A stretch of 64,000 nt of DNA from JAFAMS01 sp049520515 (GTDB taxonomy: Bacteria > Vulcanimicrobiota > Vulcanimicrobiia > Vulcanimicrobiales > Vulcanimicrobiaceae), in contig JBEKPS010000001.1 of NCBI GenBank assembly GCA_049520515.1, positions 372,001-436,000 of the forward strand, written 5' to 3'. The position numbers and the translations under genes are program-made. The notes under the pieces are model-generated. The model was given only the letters and a program-made list of their open reading frames with translations. It searched no databases and was not told the origin of the DNA. Below, one piece after another: positions 8,433 to 17,956 of this stretch (position 1 is its first letter; every line of letters begins with the position of its first letter).

Positions 8433-9899
8433 TTACCGGATGCGTGGCAGCACATCGTGCAACGCAACCGGATAGAAGCCGAACACAAACGTCGCGATCG
8501 CGCACGCCCAAACGCCGATCCACGGCGCGCGGCTCAGCGGCCTGATCTCGCGAATGTGCGCGAGATCGACGTGCACGTACATGATTCGAATGATCTTGAC
8601 GTAAACGTAGATCGAGATCGCCGTGCCCAAAATCAACAGCCCCGCAAGCCAGACGTACCCTGCGGCAACCGTGCTCGCGAGAATCAGAATTTTTCCGATG
8701 AAGCCGGCCGTCGGCGGCAAGCCCGCAAGCGACAGAAGAAAGAATGACATCGCAGCCGCCAGGACGGGGTGCCGCGTTCCAAGTCCCGAGAACGCCGACA
8801 GGTGTCCATCTTCTTCCGAGTCGCGCGACACGAGCGCGACGACGCTAAAAGCGCCCAAATTCATGAACAGGTAGGCGCCGAGATAGAAGAGCGCGTAGCG
8901 CATGCCGAGCGTCGACGTGCCCGCCATCGCCGCCATGATATAACCGAGCTGTGCAATACCGCTGTACGCGAGCAGCCGCTTCATGTCGATCTGCGAGAGC
9001 GCGGCGAGATTGCCGACCACCATCGACAAGCCTGCGGTCGCCCAGATGGGCCAAATCAGGGCTTCGTGTCCTGCCGGCGTCAGCACGCTGTATAAAAAGC
9101 GCGCGAACACGGCAAGCATGGCTGCCTTCGTAACGACGCTCATGTAGGCGGTCGCCGGAATCGGCGCGCCTTCAAACACGTCCGGCATCCAAACATGGAA
9201 CGGTACGAGACCGATCTTGAAGGCAACGCCGATCATGAACAGACCGCAGCCCATCGTAAAGAGCGGATTCGACGCCGGAACAGCTTGGAGCGCAGCGAGA
9301 TTCACCGAACCGCTCGTGCCGAACAAGAGCGCCATGCCGTACAGCATGAAGCCGGTCGCCATTGACGAGAGGATCAAATACTTGAGGGCGGCCTCGCGTG
9401 CTTCACGTTTGCGAATTTCGCTCGCACCCTTAATCATGCCGCACAAGCAATACAGCGCGAGCGAGAGAATCTCGAGACCGAGGAAGATCGTCATCAAGTC
9501 GGCGGCACCGGCCATCAGCATGGCGCCGGCCGTGCTCCACAACATCAAGGCGCAGACAGGGCCTTCTTTTTCGTCGTCGCGTTCGGTCGGCACCATCATG
9601 ATCGAGAAGATCGCCGCAGTGATGATGATCACGCTAAATGCGATCGAGAATCCGCCCAGAACGAAACCGAAGCCAAAGGCCGGACCGAATTGGTGTGAGA
9701 GATATTGCTCGACCAACACATAGGCCGCGGCCAGCAATCCCGCAACCGAAATCCCAACCGCTATTCCGCGTCGCGGCTCACCTGAGGGCATGATGAGATC
9801 CGCAAGTAACACCAGCAGCGGCGTAACCGCCACAATGCCCAGCGGGAAGAGCGCGTTGTAGTCAAAGTTGCCGAAGGGCGGGACGAGCAGATGCGGCAC
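8433..9899 (-). CDS. nuoN: NADH-quinone oxidoreductase subunit N
   Basis: 488-residue Mrp-antiporter-like membrane subunit of complex I with about 14 transmembrane helices. It carries the proton-pumping core around the conserved HVWMPDVFEGAP segment and the Lys of KAAMLAVFARF. It is the last nuo gene. The GTG start at 9899 overlaps the nuoM TAG by one base. Length and order match bacterial NuoN. Confidence 0.97.
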   Translation of the reverse strand: MPHLLVPPFGNFDYNALFPLGIVAVTPLLVLLADLIMPSGEPRRGIAVGISVAGLLAAAYVLVEQYLSHQFGPAFGFGFVLGGFSIAFSVIIITAAIFSIMMVPTERDDEKEGPVCALMLWSTAGAMLMAGAADLMTIFLGLEILSLALYCLCGMIKGASEIRKREAREAALKYLILSSMATGFMLYGMALLFGTSGSVNLAALQAVPASNPLFTMGCGLFMIGVAFKIGLVPFHVWMPDVFEGAPIPATAYMSVVTKAAMLAVFARFLYSVLTPAGHEALIWPIWATAGLSMVVGNLAALSQIDMKRLLAYSGIAQLGYIMAAMAGTSTLGMRYALFYLGAYLFMNLGAFSVVALVSRDSEEDGHLSAFSGLGTRHPVLAAAMSFFLLSLAGLPPTAGFIGKILILASTVAAGYVWLAGLLILGTAISIYVYVKIIRIMYVHVDLAHIREIRPLSRAPWIGVWACAIATFVFGFYPVALHDVLPRIR

Positions 9900-11332
9900 T
9901 ACTTGTTCTCCAGCATTGAGGCATTATTCGCGACGAGCGAATACGCCTGATCGGGATAATTTGCCGTAATCGGATAGACGCCGAGGATAACCAGCGCTGC
10001 AAACAGCGGCACGAGGGCAAAAACTTCGATCGGCGCAAGATCGGGCCGCTGCGGTAGATCGGGCTTTTCAGGCCCGTGCATGAAGCCCTGATAGACGCGC
10101 AGCATATACGCCGACGCAAGAATGACCGCGATCAGTGCGGCGCCTGCAAGCCACACGTAACCGGCTTGATAGATTCCGACGAGAATGAAGAGCTCACCCG
10201 TGAATCCTGCGAGCCCCGGAAGACCGAGCATCGCGAGCGCAGCGATCCCCATGGCGCCGGCGAGGATCGGGTTCCCGCGCGCGAGTCCACCAATCCGCGA
10301 AAGCGACCGCGTCTCCTCGCGCGATTCGACGTAGCCGATAATCAGGAACATCGCAGCCGTAAAGTATCCATGCGCCACGATATACAAGACCGCACCGCGC
10401 ACCGCGTATTCATTGCTCACCGCGATTGCGGCCAGGATCAAGCCCAAATGCGAGAGCGAGCTATAGGCGACGACTTTGCGCGCGTCGTTCTCGGTTAGGG
10501 CAATAAATGCGCCATAGAACAAGCCGATGAAGCCGAGCGTGATCAGCCACGGAGCGAAACGCACCATCTGCGGACCGAAGAGCGGGAGACCGATCGTGAT
10601 AAAGCCGTAGAGTCCGGCCTTCGATTGCACGGCACCCACGACTGCCGCGACCGGAGCCGGCAGCTCGGCGTACGTGTCCGGCATCCACGTGTGGAACGGC
10701 CAGACCGGCGTCTTCACCAAGAACGCGATCGCAAACGCGATAAAAATCCACGGCGCCCAATTGTCGGAAAGCGGCGGCAGAACACCCGTGTCGATAACGT
10801 CGGTCGTGCCGTAGAGCCAACCGTACGCGGCCGTTGCGAGCAGCAGCAATAGACCGCCGGTCACGTTGTAGATCAGGAAACGCCACGCTGTCGCCGGATG
10901 AACGCTCCACGCGATCATCAACAAGAAGACCGGGATCAACATCGCGTCCCAGAAGAGCGCGAAGAGGAGCAAGTCGCGCGCCAAGAACAGCCCGAGCATC
11001 GAGCCTTCGAGCAGCAACATCAAGCCGACGAAGTTGCGTTGACGCGGAACCTTCGTTCCCAGCAGCGCGCAGACCGCACAGAGCGTCAGCAATTGAACGA
11101 GAGCGTACGAGATTCCGTTGACGCCCAAGTGATAATTCGCGCTGAACGGATAGGAGAGCCAGTGCGTCGACTCTTGCGGCGGCGGGTTCCACGGGTTGAT
11201 GAACATGACGAGCACGAAGCCCGCGCCGGCGACGATGACGCCGTACCATTTCGCCGTCACGTCGGCCGTCTTCGGCAAGGCGAAAGTCAAGAACCCGAGG
11301 AGCAGCGTCCCACAAACAAGCGCCGTTAACAT
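9899..11332 (-). CDS. nuoM: NADH-quinone oxidoreductase subunit M
   Basis: 477 residues from ATG 11332, which overlaps nuoL's TGA as ATGA. A longer in-frame opening exists but lies inside nuoL. The antiporter core shows PVWPFHTWMPDTYAELPAP, KAGLYGFI and the Lys-rich helix NDARKVVAYSSLSHLG. As one of three pumping subunits it translocates protons in the membrane arm. Confidence 0.97.
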   Translation of the reverse strand: MLTALVCGTLLLGFLTFALPKTADVTAKWYGVIVAGAGFVLVMFINPWNPPPQESTHWLSYPFSANYHLGVNGISYALVQLLTLCAVCALLGTKVPRQRNFVGLMLLLEGSMLGLFLARDLLLFALFWDAMLIPVFLLMIAWSVHPATAWRFLIYNVTGGLLLLLATAAYGWLYGTTDVIDTGVLPPLSDNWAPWIFIAFAIAFLVKTPVWPFHTWMPDTYAELPAPVAAVVGAVQSKAGLYGFITIGLPLFGPQMVRFAPWLITLGFIGLFYGAFIALTENDARKVVAYSSLSHLGLILAAIAVSNEYAVRGAVLYIVAHGYFTAAMFLIIGYVESREETRSLSRIGGLARGNPILAGAMGIAALAMLGLPGLAGFTGELFILVGIYQAGYVWLAGAALIAVILASAYMLRVYQGFMHGPEKPDLPQRPDLAPIEVFALVPLFAALVILGVYPITANYPDQAYSLVANNASMLENK

Positions 11333-13356
11333 CAATGCACCGCCACGATCGCGTAGTAAACAATGAACGCGGCGGCACCGAAGACGATCGTCAGCGCATA
11401 CGCGCGCACGAGACCCGTCTGGAAGCTCCGGAACAGATGCCCGAGCCATACCGCCGAGACGCGCGCTTCGCGAACCGACCCGTCGATGACGAGCGGATCG
11501 ATCAGCTCGCCGAAAAAGAACCCGAGAGCGCGCGACGGACGAACGAACAGCACATCGATCGCAAGATCAAAGTAGAACAGATGGACGAGAATCGCCGGCA
11601 TGCGAACCGTTTCTTCGCGCAGGCGGCTGACCGCATCAACGAGCGCCGCTACATTGCCGTAGCGCACGTACGCGATCGCGATGCCGAGAAGAACGACCGC
11701 CAGCACGATCACGCTGGAGACGATCTCGCTCACCGGCGCACTCCCTTCCGGATAGGAAATGGCCGACCCGAAAACGGGCTCGAGCAGCTTGTGCCAGAGG
11801 CTGTTGTCTCCGCCAACGGAGAGGAAGCCAGCGAAAATCGTACCGATCCAGAGCACTGCGACGGGCGCAATCATGAACCACGCCGGGGCGTGATGTTCGT
11901 GCGCCTCATCATCATCCGGCGGATGCGGAGCGAGTCCCGCGGACGTCCCCGCAAATTCGGGATGCCGAATCCCGAGATTCGATGGATCGACCTCGCCGCG
12001 ATATTCACCGAAGAACGTAATGAAGATCATGCGGAACATGTAGTAAGCCGTGATCCCGGCGGTGATGACGCCGACACCGTACAGCACCGGATGGCCGCGC
12101 AAAAGCGTATCGTAAACGACGGCATCTTTCGAGAAGAAACCGGCCAGCGGCGGGACGCCGCAAATCGAGAGCGTTGCGATCGTCATCGACCAGAATGCGA
12201 ACGGCTGACGTTTTCGCAGCCCGCCCATGAGCCTAACGTCCTGCTCGTTGTTCAGCGCGTGAATGATGAGCCCGGCCGTGAGGAACAACTGCGCCTTGAA
12301 CCACGCATGCGTAAAGAAGTGCAGCACGCCCGCGTCGTACGCGCCGACGCCGACGCCCATGATCATGTAGCCGATCTGCGACATCGTCGAATAAGCGAGA
12401 ATACGTTTGATGTCCCATTGCGCAACGCCGAGAATCGCACCGAGCAAGGCGGTGATGGCACCGATGATTCCGACCAGCGAGCGCGCATCGGGGGAAGCTT
12501 GCCACATTGGCCAGCAACGCGCGATCAAATAGACGCCCGCCGTGACCATCGTGGCGGCGTGGATGAGTGCCGAGACCGGGGTCGGGCCTTCCATTGCATC
12601 GGGAAGCCACGAGTGCAGCGGAACTTGCGCCGATTTCGCGGCGCAGCCGACGAACAGCATCGCGCACGCGAGGTACAGGAGGCTGGGTGAAAACTTATGG
12701 GCTGCCACGCCGGCAAACGCGTCGGCATACGAAATCGAACCGACGACGGCGACGATGATGAAGATCGCGAACAGAATGCCGACGTCGCCGACCACATTCA
12801 TGACGAAGGCTTTGGTCGCAGCGGCGACCGCGGACGGACGCTCGTACCAGAAACCAATCAAGAAGAACGACGCAAGACCGACCAGTCCCCAGCCGATCAG
12901 CAAGCCGACGAAATTATCGGAGAGCACCAGCGTCAGCATCGCGAACACGAAGAAATTCATGTAAGCGAAGAAACGCGCATAGCCTTTGTCGCCGGCCATG
13001 TAGCCCATCGAATAGAGGTGGATCAAGAAGCCGATCCCGGTGATGATCAGCACCCACGTCAGCGAGAGCGGATCCCACAGGAGTCCAACATTGAAGCCTT
13101 TCGCCCACGTCACCATCGACTGGTGCGCGCCGACGACGGTCGTCGCACCGACGACGCTCTCACGCGTGGCATCGCTCCACGACTTGAGCGCCGCCAGGAA
13201 CGAGACCCCAATCGCAGCGCATCCGATCGGGCCGCCCCACGAGCGTAGCGACGGACCAAATGACCAGATGATGATCGCGCCGACTAGCGGTGCCAGCCAG
13301 ATCACAAACAGCGGAATGTAGGTGCCCTCGAGCCCCATCACATGCATTGGCATCAT
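11332..13356 (-). CDS. nuoL: NADH-quinone oxidoreductase subunit L
   Basis: 674 residues if translation begins at ATG 13356 (MMPMHVMGLEG); ATGs at 13353, 13347 and 13338 are alternatives. The GGAG in the upstream leader repeat is 9 nt from ATG 13356, which supports that start. The open frame continues upstream through the repeat, but that extension is the repeat itself. The proton-channel core SAQVPLHSWLPDAMEGPTPVS and the C-terminal lateral helix typical of NuoL are present. Confidence 0.95.
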   Translation of the reverse strand: MMPMHVMGLEGTYIPLFVIWLAPLVGAIIIWSFGPSLRSWGGPIGCAAIGVSFLAALKSWSDATRESVVGATTVVGAHQSMVTWAKGFNVGLLWDPLSLTWVLIITGIGFLIHLYSMGYMAGDKGYARFFAYMNFFVFAMLTLVLSDNFVGLLIGWGLVGLASFFLIGFWYERPSAVAAATKAFVMNVVGDVGILFAIFIIVAVVGSISYADAFAGVAAHKFSPSLLYLACAMLFVGCAAKSAQVPLHSWLPDAMEGPTPVSALIHAATMVTAGVYLIARCWPMWQASPDARSLVGIIGAITALLGAILGVAQWDIKRILAYSTMSQIGYMIMGVGVGAYDAGVLHFFTHAWFKAQLFLTAGLIIHALNNEQDVRLMGGLRKRQPFAFWSMTIATLSICGVPPLAGFFSKDAVVYDTLLRGHPVLYGVGVITAGITAYYMFRMIFITFFGEYRGEVDPSNLGIRHPEFAGTSAGLAPHPPDDDEAHEHHAPAWFMIAPVAVLWIGTIFAGFLSVGGDNSLWHKLLEPVFGSAISYPEGSAPVSEIVSSVIVLAVVLLGIAIAYVRYGNVAALVDAVSRLREETVRMPAILVHLFYFDLAIDVLFVRPSRALGFFFGELIDPLVIDGSVREARVSAVWLGHLFRSFQTGLVRAYALTIVFGAAAFIVYYAIVAVH

Positions 13357-13359
13357 TTT

Positions 13360-13412
13360 AAAGGCGCTCCGCCCCAGGCTCCGCGCCCCCCATGCTTCGC
13401 ATGGGGCCCCCA
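13360..13412 (-). repeat. Leader repeat copy A upstream of nuoL (hairpin-bearing)
   Basis: A 53-bp GC-rich segment matches 51 of 53 bases at 47213-47265. On the minus strand it ends in GGAGCGCCTTT, 3 nt before the nuoL start. It contains a perfect 8-bp stem, CCCCATGC (13388-13395) with GCATGGGG (13399-13406). The wider 108-bp insert between nuoK and nuoL (13360-13467) is bounded by AAAGGC and GCCTTT. It may be an RNA leader or a short non-autonomous repeat. Confidence 0.8.
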
Positions 13413-13474
13413 AACCGCAAGGCCCAGCATCATTGCGATAGTGCAAACACTCCCCGAGGGGGCCTTTAACAACA

Positions 13475-13780
13475 TCATCCTTTTAACACCGAGACGTCGT
13501 CGACGTCGACGTGCTCCGAGCGCCGGAAGACGATCACGACAATCGCGAGGCCGATCGCAGCCTCGGCGGCAGCGACCGTAATCACGAGAAATGCGAAGAT
13601 GTGGCCGGCATTGCTCATGTACGCCTTCGCGTACGCGATGAATGCGAGGTTCGCCGCGTTCCACATCAGCTCGATGCCCATCAGCATAATGAGCGGATTG
13701 CGGCGCGCAACGACGCCGCCGACGCCGATCATAAAAATGACCGCCGAGAGCGCGATGTAATTCGCAACCGCGACTTGCAC
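13475..13780 (-). CDS. nuoK: NADH-quinone oxidoreductase subunit K
   Basis: 101 residues and three transmembrane helices. It shows the conserved Glu residues of the E-channel in MGIELMWNAANL (helix 2) and in AAAEAAIGLAIVV (helix 3). The GTG start at 13780 overlaps the nuoJ TAG. Unlike the other nuo junctions, a gap of about 118 bp separates it from nuoL, filled by the leader repeat. Confidence 0.97.
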   Translation of the reverse strand: MQVAVANYIALSAVIFMIGVGGVVARRNPLIMLMGIELMWNAANLAFIAYAKAYMSNAGHIFAFLVITVAAAEAAIGLAIVVIVFRRSEHVDVDDVSVLKG

Positions 13781-14361
13781 TACGATCGTTCCTTCAAAAT
13801 CGGCTCACGATCGCGCAGCCGTTTGGGACGTGGCCGGCGCGGCGGGTCGATGTCGCCCGCCAAGGCGATCACGCCGATGACCGCGATCATCAAAACAAAC
13901 GCCGTTGCTTCGAACGGCAAGAGATACGTCGTGAACAGCGCTTGCCCGAAATCGGCAACGCTGCCGAAGACACCCGCGTTGCCGGCCGATGTCGTAGCCG
14001 TGGCCTGCGGCAGCGAGGGCACAACCGTCTGGACGATGACGAACAGCAGTCCGCCGAGCGCAAGGACCCCAAAGACCGAGAGTGGCGCGAGAATGCGCGG
14101 CAAGCGATTGGGCCCAACCGAAAAGGCGCGTACGCCGCTCCCGAGCAGCGCAATGACAAACACGAACAGCATCAAGATCGCGCCGCTGTAGATGACGACT
14201 TGGATCACGGCTATGAACTCCGCGTCGAGCGTCAGATACATGACCGCAAGGCACAAAAAATTCACGAGCAGGCCCAGCACGCTGTAAACCGGACGCGACG
14301 CGCTCACAACAAAGACCGCGCTCGCTATAATCAGCACGGCGAGAATCGCGAACGCGATCAA
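13780..14361 (-). CDS. nuoJ: NADH-quinone oxidoreductase subunit J
   Basis: 193 residues with five predicted membrane helices. The conserved helix-3 region reads AVIQVVIYSGAILMLFVFVIALL. The start is TTG at 14361, overlapping the nuoI TGA as TTGA. It forms part of the membrane arm beside NuoK and NuoA. The basic C-terminal tail is cytoplasmic. Confidence 0.95.
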   Translation of the reverse strand: MIAFAILAVLIIASAVFVVSASRPVYSVLGLLVNFLCLAVMYLTLDAEFIAVIQVVIYSGAILMLFVFVIALLGSGVRAFSVGPNRLPRILAPLSVFGVLALGGLLFVIVQTVVPSLPQATATTSAGNAGVFGSVADFGQALFTTYLLPFEATAFVLMIAVIGVIALAGDIDPPRRPRPKRLRDREPILKERS

Positions 14362-14954
14362 CCCGCGAGCCCTTTACGCTGCGTCTTGAGAATCGAGCCG
14401 CGCCAGGTCGCGTCGTAGCCCGTTTGAATGTCAACGGTGTTCTTCTTCTCCGTCACCGCGCCGAGATCGGCGGGGATTCCGCCGGGGCGCTCGTCGGGAG
14501 CCGTTCCGACACCGAATTCAGGCGGCACGAGCAGCCTGTCTTTGCTGTAGATGAACGAGCCGCGGCGATAGTCGGACATCTCGAAGCGCGGCGTCAGCAC
14601 GATCGCGTCGGTCGGGCACGCTTCCTCGCACAAACCGCAGAAAATGCAGCGCAATTCATCGATCTCGTAGCGCGCTGCGAAACGCTCGCCAGGCGAGCGG
14701 CGATCGTCGGGATGATTCTCCGCACCAATCACCGTTATCGCATTGGCCGGGCACGCGATCTGGCAGAGCTCGCAGCCGATGCAGCGCTCTTTACCGTCGG
14801 CGTACCGGCGAAGTTCGTGCAGACCATGGAAACGCGGCGCGTGCTGCTTCTTCCTCGTCGGATACGGCTTCGTCGGATGCTTGCGGAAGAGGAACGAAAA
14901 CGTCGTCGCAAATCCGATGACGATCGCCGGGATGTTGAAAAGATTTTTGCGCAT
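14358..14954 (-). CDS. nuoI: NADH-quinone oxidoreductase subunit I (2x[4Fe-4S] ferredoxin)
   Basis: 198 residues from ATG 14954, which shares one base with nuoH's TAA. Two tetranuclear cluster motifs, CIGCELCQIACP at 58-69 and CIFCGLCEEACP at 103-114, bind clusters N6a and N6b that carry electrons toward NuoB. The longer upstream opening lies inside nuoH and is rejected. Confidence 0.97.
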   Translation of the reverse strand: MRKNLFNIPAIVIGFATTFSFLFRKHPTKPYPTRKKQHAPRFHGLHELRRYADGKERCIGCELCQIACPANAITVIGAENHPDDRRSPGERFAARYEIDELRCIFCGLCEEACPTDAIVLTPRFEMSDYRRGSFIYSKDRLLVPPEFGVGTAPDERPGGIPADLGAVTEKKNTVDIQTGYDATWRGSILKTQRKGLAG

Positions 14955-15943
14955 TATACGGGCCTCAACGCGATCACCGCGGACGTCACGATCAGATTCA
15001 AGGTCGCGACCGGCAGCAAGAACTTCCAACCAAATGCCATCAGACGGTCATATCGCAGGCGCGGGAGCGTTCCGCGCAGCCACATGTAGATGAAGAGAAA
15101 GAACCCCGCCTTGGCCAGGAACCAAATGATGCCCGGGACCATCGTCAGACCGAGCGGCGCGGACCAGCCGCCGAGGAACAGCAGCGTCGCCAAGCACGAG
15201 ACGGTGATCATGTTCAGGTACTCGGCAATGAAGAATAGCCCGAAGCGCAAACCCGAGTACTCGGTATGGAATCCGCCGACGAGCTCCGTCTCGGCTTCGA
15301 CGAGATCGAACGGCGCTCGATTCGTCTCTGCAACGGCCGTCGTGAGATAGATCAAGAAACCGATGAATTGTGGGGCGATGAACCATAAATTGTATTGCGC
15401 GTGCACGATTCCGACGAGCGAGGTCGTACCGGCCATGATCAACACGCCGACCACGGAGAGCGTCATCGCAAGCTCGTAAGAAATCATCTGTGCGGTCGAG
15501 CGGATCGCACCCAGCAACGGATACTTCGAGCTCGACGCCCATCCGGCCAGCGAGATACCGTAAACGCTGATCGACGTCAGCGCGAAGATGTAGAGAATTC
15601 CGGCATCGACGTTACCGACCGACCACAATCCCGCCGAGCTCTCGCTGAACGGAATGATCGCAAACGTTCCCATCGCCGTAATCAGCGAGATGAACGGCGC
15701 GATTTTATAGACCACCGGATCGGCGTTCTTCGGTGTCAGATCTTCTTTGAAGAACATCTTGACGGCGTCGGCTGCGGGCTGCAGCATCCCCCACGGTCCG
15801 ACGCGATCGGGGCCGGGACGCAGCTGCATCCAGCCCAGAATCTTGCGTTCGAACAGCATCGAGTACGCGAACGTCGTGATCACGATCAGCAGCACGATCA
15901 GCGACTTGATCACCACAATCAGCCACACCGGAACCATCTCCAC
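14954..15943 (-). CDS. nuoH: NADH-quinone oxidoreductase subunit H
   Basis: 329-residue membrane subunit with eight predicted helices that forms the quinone chamber with NuoB and NuoD. Family segments FERKILGWMQLRPGPDRVGPWG and ETNRAPFDLVEAETELVGGFHTEYSG are recognisable in shortened form. The start is GTG 15943, overlapping nuoG's TAG by one base; ATG 15937 is an alternative. Confidence 0.97.
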   Translation of the reverse strand: MEMVPVWLIVVIKSLIVLLIVITTFAYSMLFERKILGWMQLRPGPDRVGPWGMLQPAADAVKMFFKEDLTPKNADPVVYKIAPFISLITAMGTFAIIPFSESSAGLWSVGNVDAGILYIFALTSISVYGISLAGWASSSKYPLLGAIRSTAQMISYELAMTLSVVGVLIMAGTTSLVGIVHAQYNLWFIAPQFIGFLIYLTTAVAETNRAPFDLVEAETELVGGFHTEYSGLRFGLFFIAEYLNMITVSCLATLLFLGGWSAPLGLTMVPGIIWFLAKAGFFLFIYMWLRGTLPRLRYDRLMAFGWKFLLPVATLNLIVTSAVIALRPV

Positions 15944-17949
15944 TAGCTGGCTCCTTGTGCCGTCGCAACGAGCGGAGAGCTGAGCACCGCGGCAAACGGT
16001 GCGTCAAACGCCGCGGTTCCTTGACCGCTGAAGACTTCATCTTCGCGCAACGACGCCGGCGGCTCGTTCGCGCGGAAGAGCGATGCGTTGACGAGGCCCG
16101 TGCCGCTGCGGGCAAGTCCGGTCGCAACGGCGGAATCGATTGCATTTGGTTCAGGAATCTCGATGCCGAGCGCTCCCGCGAAACCAACGAGAATCTCAAG
16201 ATCCGAGTAGACACCGTCGGGCGCCATCAATGCGGCTTCGACCATCAAACGTTCGCCGACGAGATTCGTCGTCGTGCCCGTTTTTTCGAACGGACCACAG
16301 ACCGGAAGCACGAGCGTCGCTGCGCTTGCCGTCGCGGTGGGGAAGAGATCGCCGACGACGAGGAATTCCAGTTTCGCGAATGCTGCCTCGACGAGCGCAC
16401 GATCGGGGAAGTACGCGAGCGGATTCGCCCCAAAAATCGCAAGACTCTTGAGCTTGCCGTCGCGAGCCGCTTCGAGCATCCCGCGCGTGTCGAGCCCGCC
16501 GCCCTGCGGAATGCAACCCATCATCTCCGCGCCGCGCGCGTTTTGCTGTTCGCCGGGGATGAAAACGTGCAGCGTTTTTCCGGACAGCGAACCGATTGCG
16601 CGCTCCAGATCGTCGCCCGTCGATTTGCGTACGCCGCCCCAGACGAAGGCGATGCGTTCCGCGTTCGCCGGCAAGACGTCGGCAAGCTGATCGAGCGACG
16701 CAATGTGCGTTTCCGGAACTGCCGAATCCGCATCGATTTCGCCGACGGTGATCAGGCGTGCACCTTTGAACTGCACCGCTTTCCGGATGCGCAAATCTGC
16801 AATCGGCGCGGTACGCGAGAGCGGTCGCCGCAGCGACACGATCGCCTGCGCGTTTTCGAGATCGTCGAGCGTCCCGCCGTACGCACCGGGCGCGGCTTGA
16901 CGTTGCCGTCCCGCACGCCAATCGATATTCTGCACGCCGAGCGCGCGATAGAAGTGCTGGAGCAACCACGCTTCTTCATTCAGAAGGCGTCCGCCGCCGA
17001 TCACGCCGACGGCACCCGCGCCGTACGTATCAATCGTCTTGCGAACCGACGTTGCCCACATCGAGATTGCATCGTCCCAAGCAATCTGCACTTGTTCACC
17101 GTTCGCATCGCGCATTGTCGGCGTCGTTAGGCGACGCGCATCGTCGTAGAATCCGACGTTGTAACGTCCGCGATCGCACAGCCAACCGTCGGAGATTTTC
17201 CCATCCGGATCGGTCATCGTACGCAGCGGGATGTTGTGGCGGGCATCGACATTCATCTCGCAGCCAACGCTGCATTGCAAGCACGTCGTCTTGGTGCGAT
17301 TCAGATCCCAGGGCCGCGCCTTGAAGCGATAGGTCTTCGACGTCAACGCGCCGACCGGGCAAATCTCGGTGACATTCCCACTGAACTTCGAGCGATACGG
17401 CTGACCCGTCGCCGTGGCGATGATCGCGCGCACGCCACGATCTTCCGTGCGCAGCGAACGCTCGCGCGTAATCACGTCGTCAAAACGCACGCAGCGCAGG
17501 CACAAAATGCAGCGCTCTTCATCCAGAACGATCGTCGGACCCAAATCGACGGCTTTCGGCTTCTGCGCCTTCGGATCGGCGAGACGCGATGCGCCCTGGC
17601 CGTAGGCCATCGAGTAGTCTTGCAAATCGCACTCGCCGCCCTTGTCGCAGATGGGACAATCGAGCGGGTGATTCAGCAAGAGAATTTCGAGAACCGCGCG
17701 GCGGCCTTCCGTCGCTTTGTCGCCGGCCGTCGAAACGACCATGCCGTCGGTGACCGCGGTGTTGCACGCAATCTGCAGCTTCGGCATTCCCTCGATCTCG
17801 ACCAGACAAATGCGGCACAGACCGGCCGGCCCGAGCTTGGTGTGATAGCAATAGATGGGAATATCTTTTTGAACTTGCTTGGCGGCTTCGACGAGCAGCG
17901 TGCCAGCCGGAACTTCGACCTTCACCCCGTCGATCGTAACGGTCGCCAT
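15943..17949 (-). CDS. nuoG: NADH-quinone oxidoreductase subunit G
   Basis: 668 residues from ATG 17949, giving MATVTIDG as in homologues; GAGGGG lies 3 nt upstream. ATG 17964 is possible but has no ribosome-binding site. The [2Fe-2S] ligands are Cys34, Cys45, Cys48 and Cys62. HPLDCPICDKGGEC holds N5/N4-type ligands. CLQCSVGCEMNV starts the molybdopterin-oxidoreductase-like domain, which has no catalytic role in complex I. It is shorter than the E. coli protein (about 900 residues), as in many phyla. Its 5' end overlaps nuoF's stop region if the upstream start is used. Confidence 0.94.
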   Translation of the reverse strand: MATVTIDGVKVEVPAGTLLVEAAKQVQKDIPIYCYHTKLGPAGLCRICLVEIEGMPKLQIACNTAVTDGMVVSTAGDKATEGRRAVLEILLLNHPLDCPICDKGGECDLQDYSMAYGQGASRLADPKAQKPKAVDLGPTIVLDEERCILCLRCVRFDDVITRERSLRTEDRGVRAIIATATGQPYRSKFSGNVTEICPVGALTSKTYRFKARPWDLNRTKTTCLQCSVGCEMNVDARHNIPLRTMTDPDGKISDGWLCDRGRYNVGFYDDARRLTTPTMRDANGEQVQIAWDDAISMWATSVRKTIDTYGAGAVGVIGGGRLLNEEAWLLQHFYRALGVQNIDWRAGRQRQAAPGAYGGTLDDLENAQAIVSLRRPLSRTAPIADLRIRKAVQFKGARLITVGEIDADSAVPETHIASLDQLADVLPANAERIAFVWGGVRKSTGDDLERAIGSLSGKTLHVFIPGEQQNARGAEMMGCIPQGGGLDTRGMLEAARDGKLKSLAIFGANPLAYFPDRALVEAAFAKLEFLVVGDLFPTATASAATLVLPVCGPFEKTGTTTNLVGERLMVEAALMAPDGVYSDLEILVGFAGALGIEIPEPNAIDSAVATGLARSGTGLVNASLFRANEPPASLREDEVFSGQGTAAFDAPFAAVLSSPLVATAQGAS

Positions 17950-17956
17950 CTTCCCC

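Noticed and set aside
11335..12690. 451-codon open frame on the plus strand opposite nuoL
   Set aside because: Composition is Arg/Asp/Glu-rich shadow text of the real gene's third-codon GC bias; it has no recognisable domain and lies wholly inside nuoL.
13357..13446. N-terminal extension of NuoL through the leader repeat
   Set aside because: The added residues are the translated repeat, with the same look upstream of metH where it ends in a stop before the ATG; they are not part of NuoL.
13360..13467. An insertion sequence between nuoK and nuoL
   Set aside because: No transposase frame or target-site duplication is seen; only short AAAGGC/GCCTTT ends.
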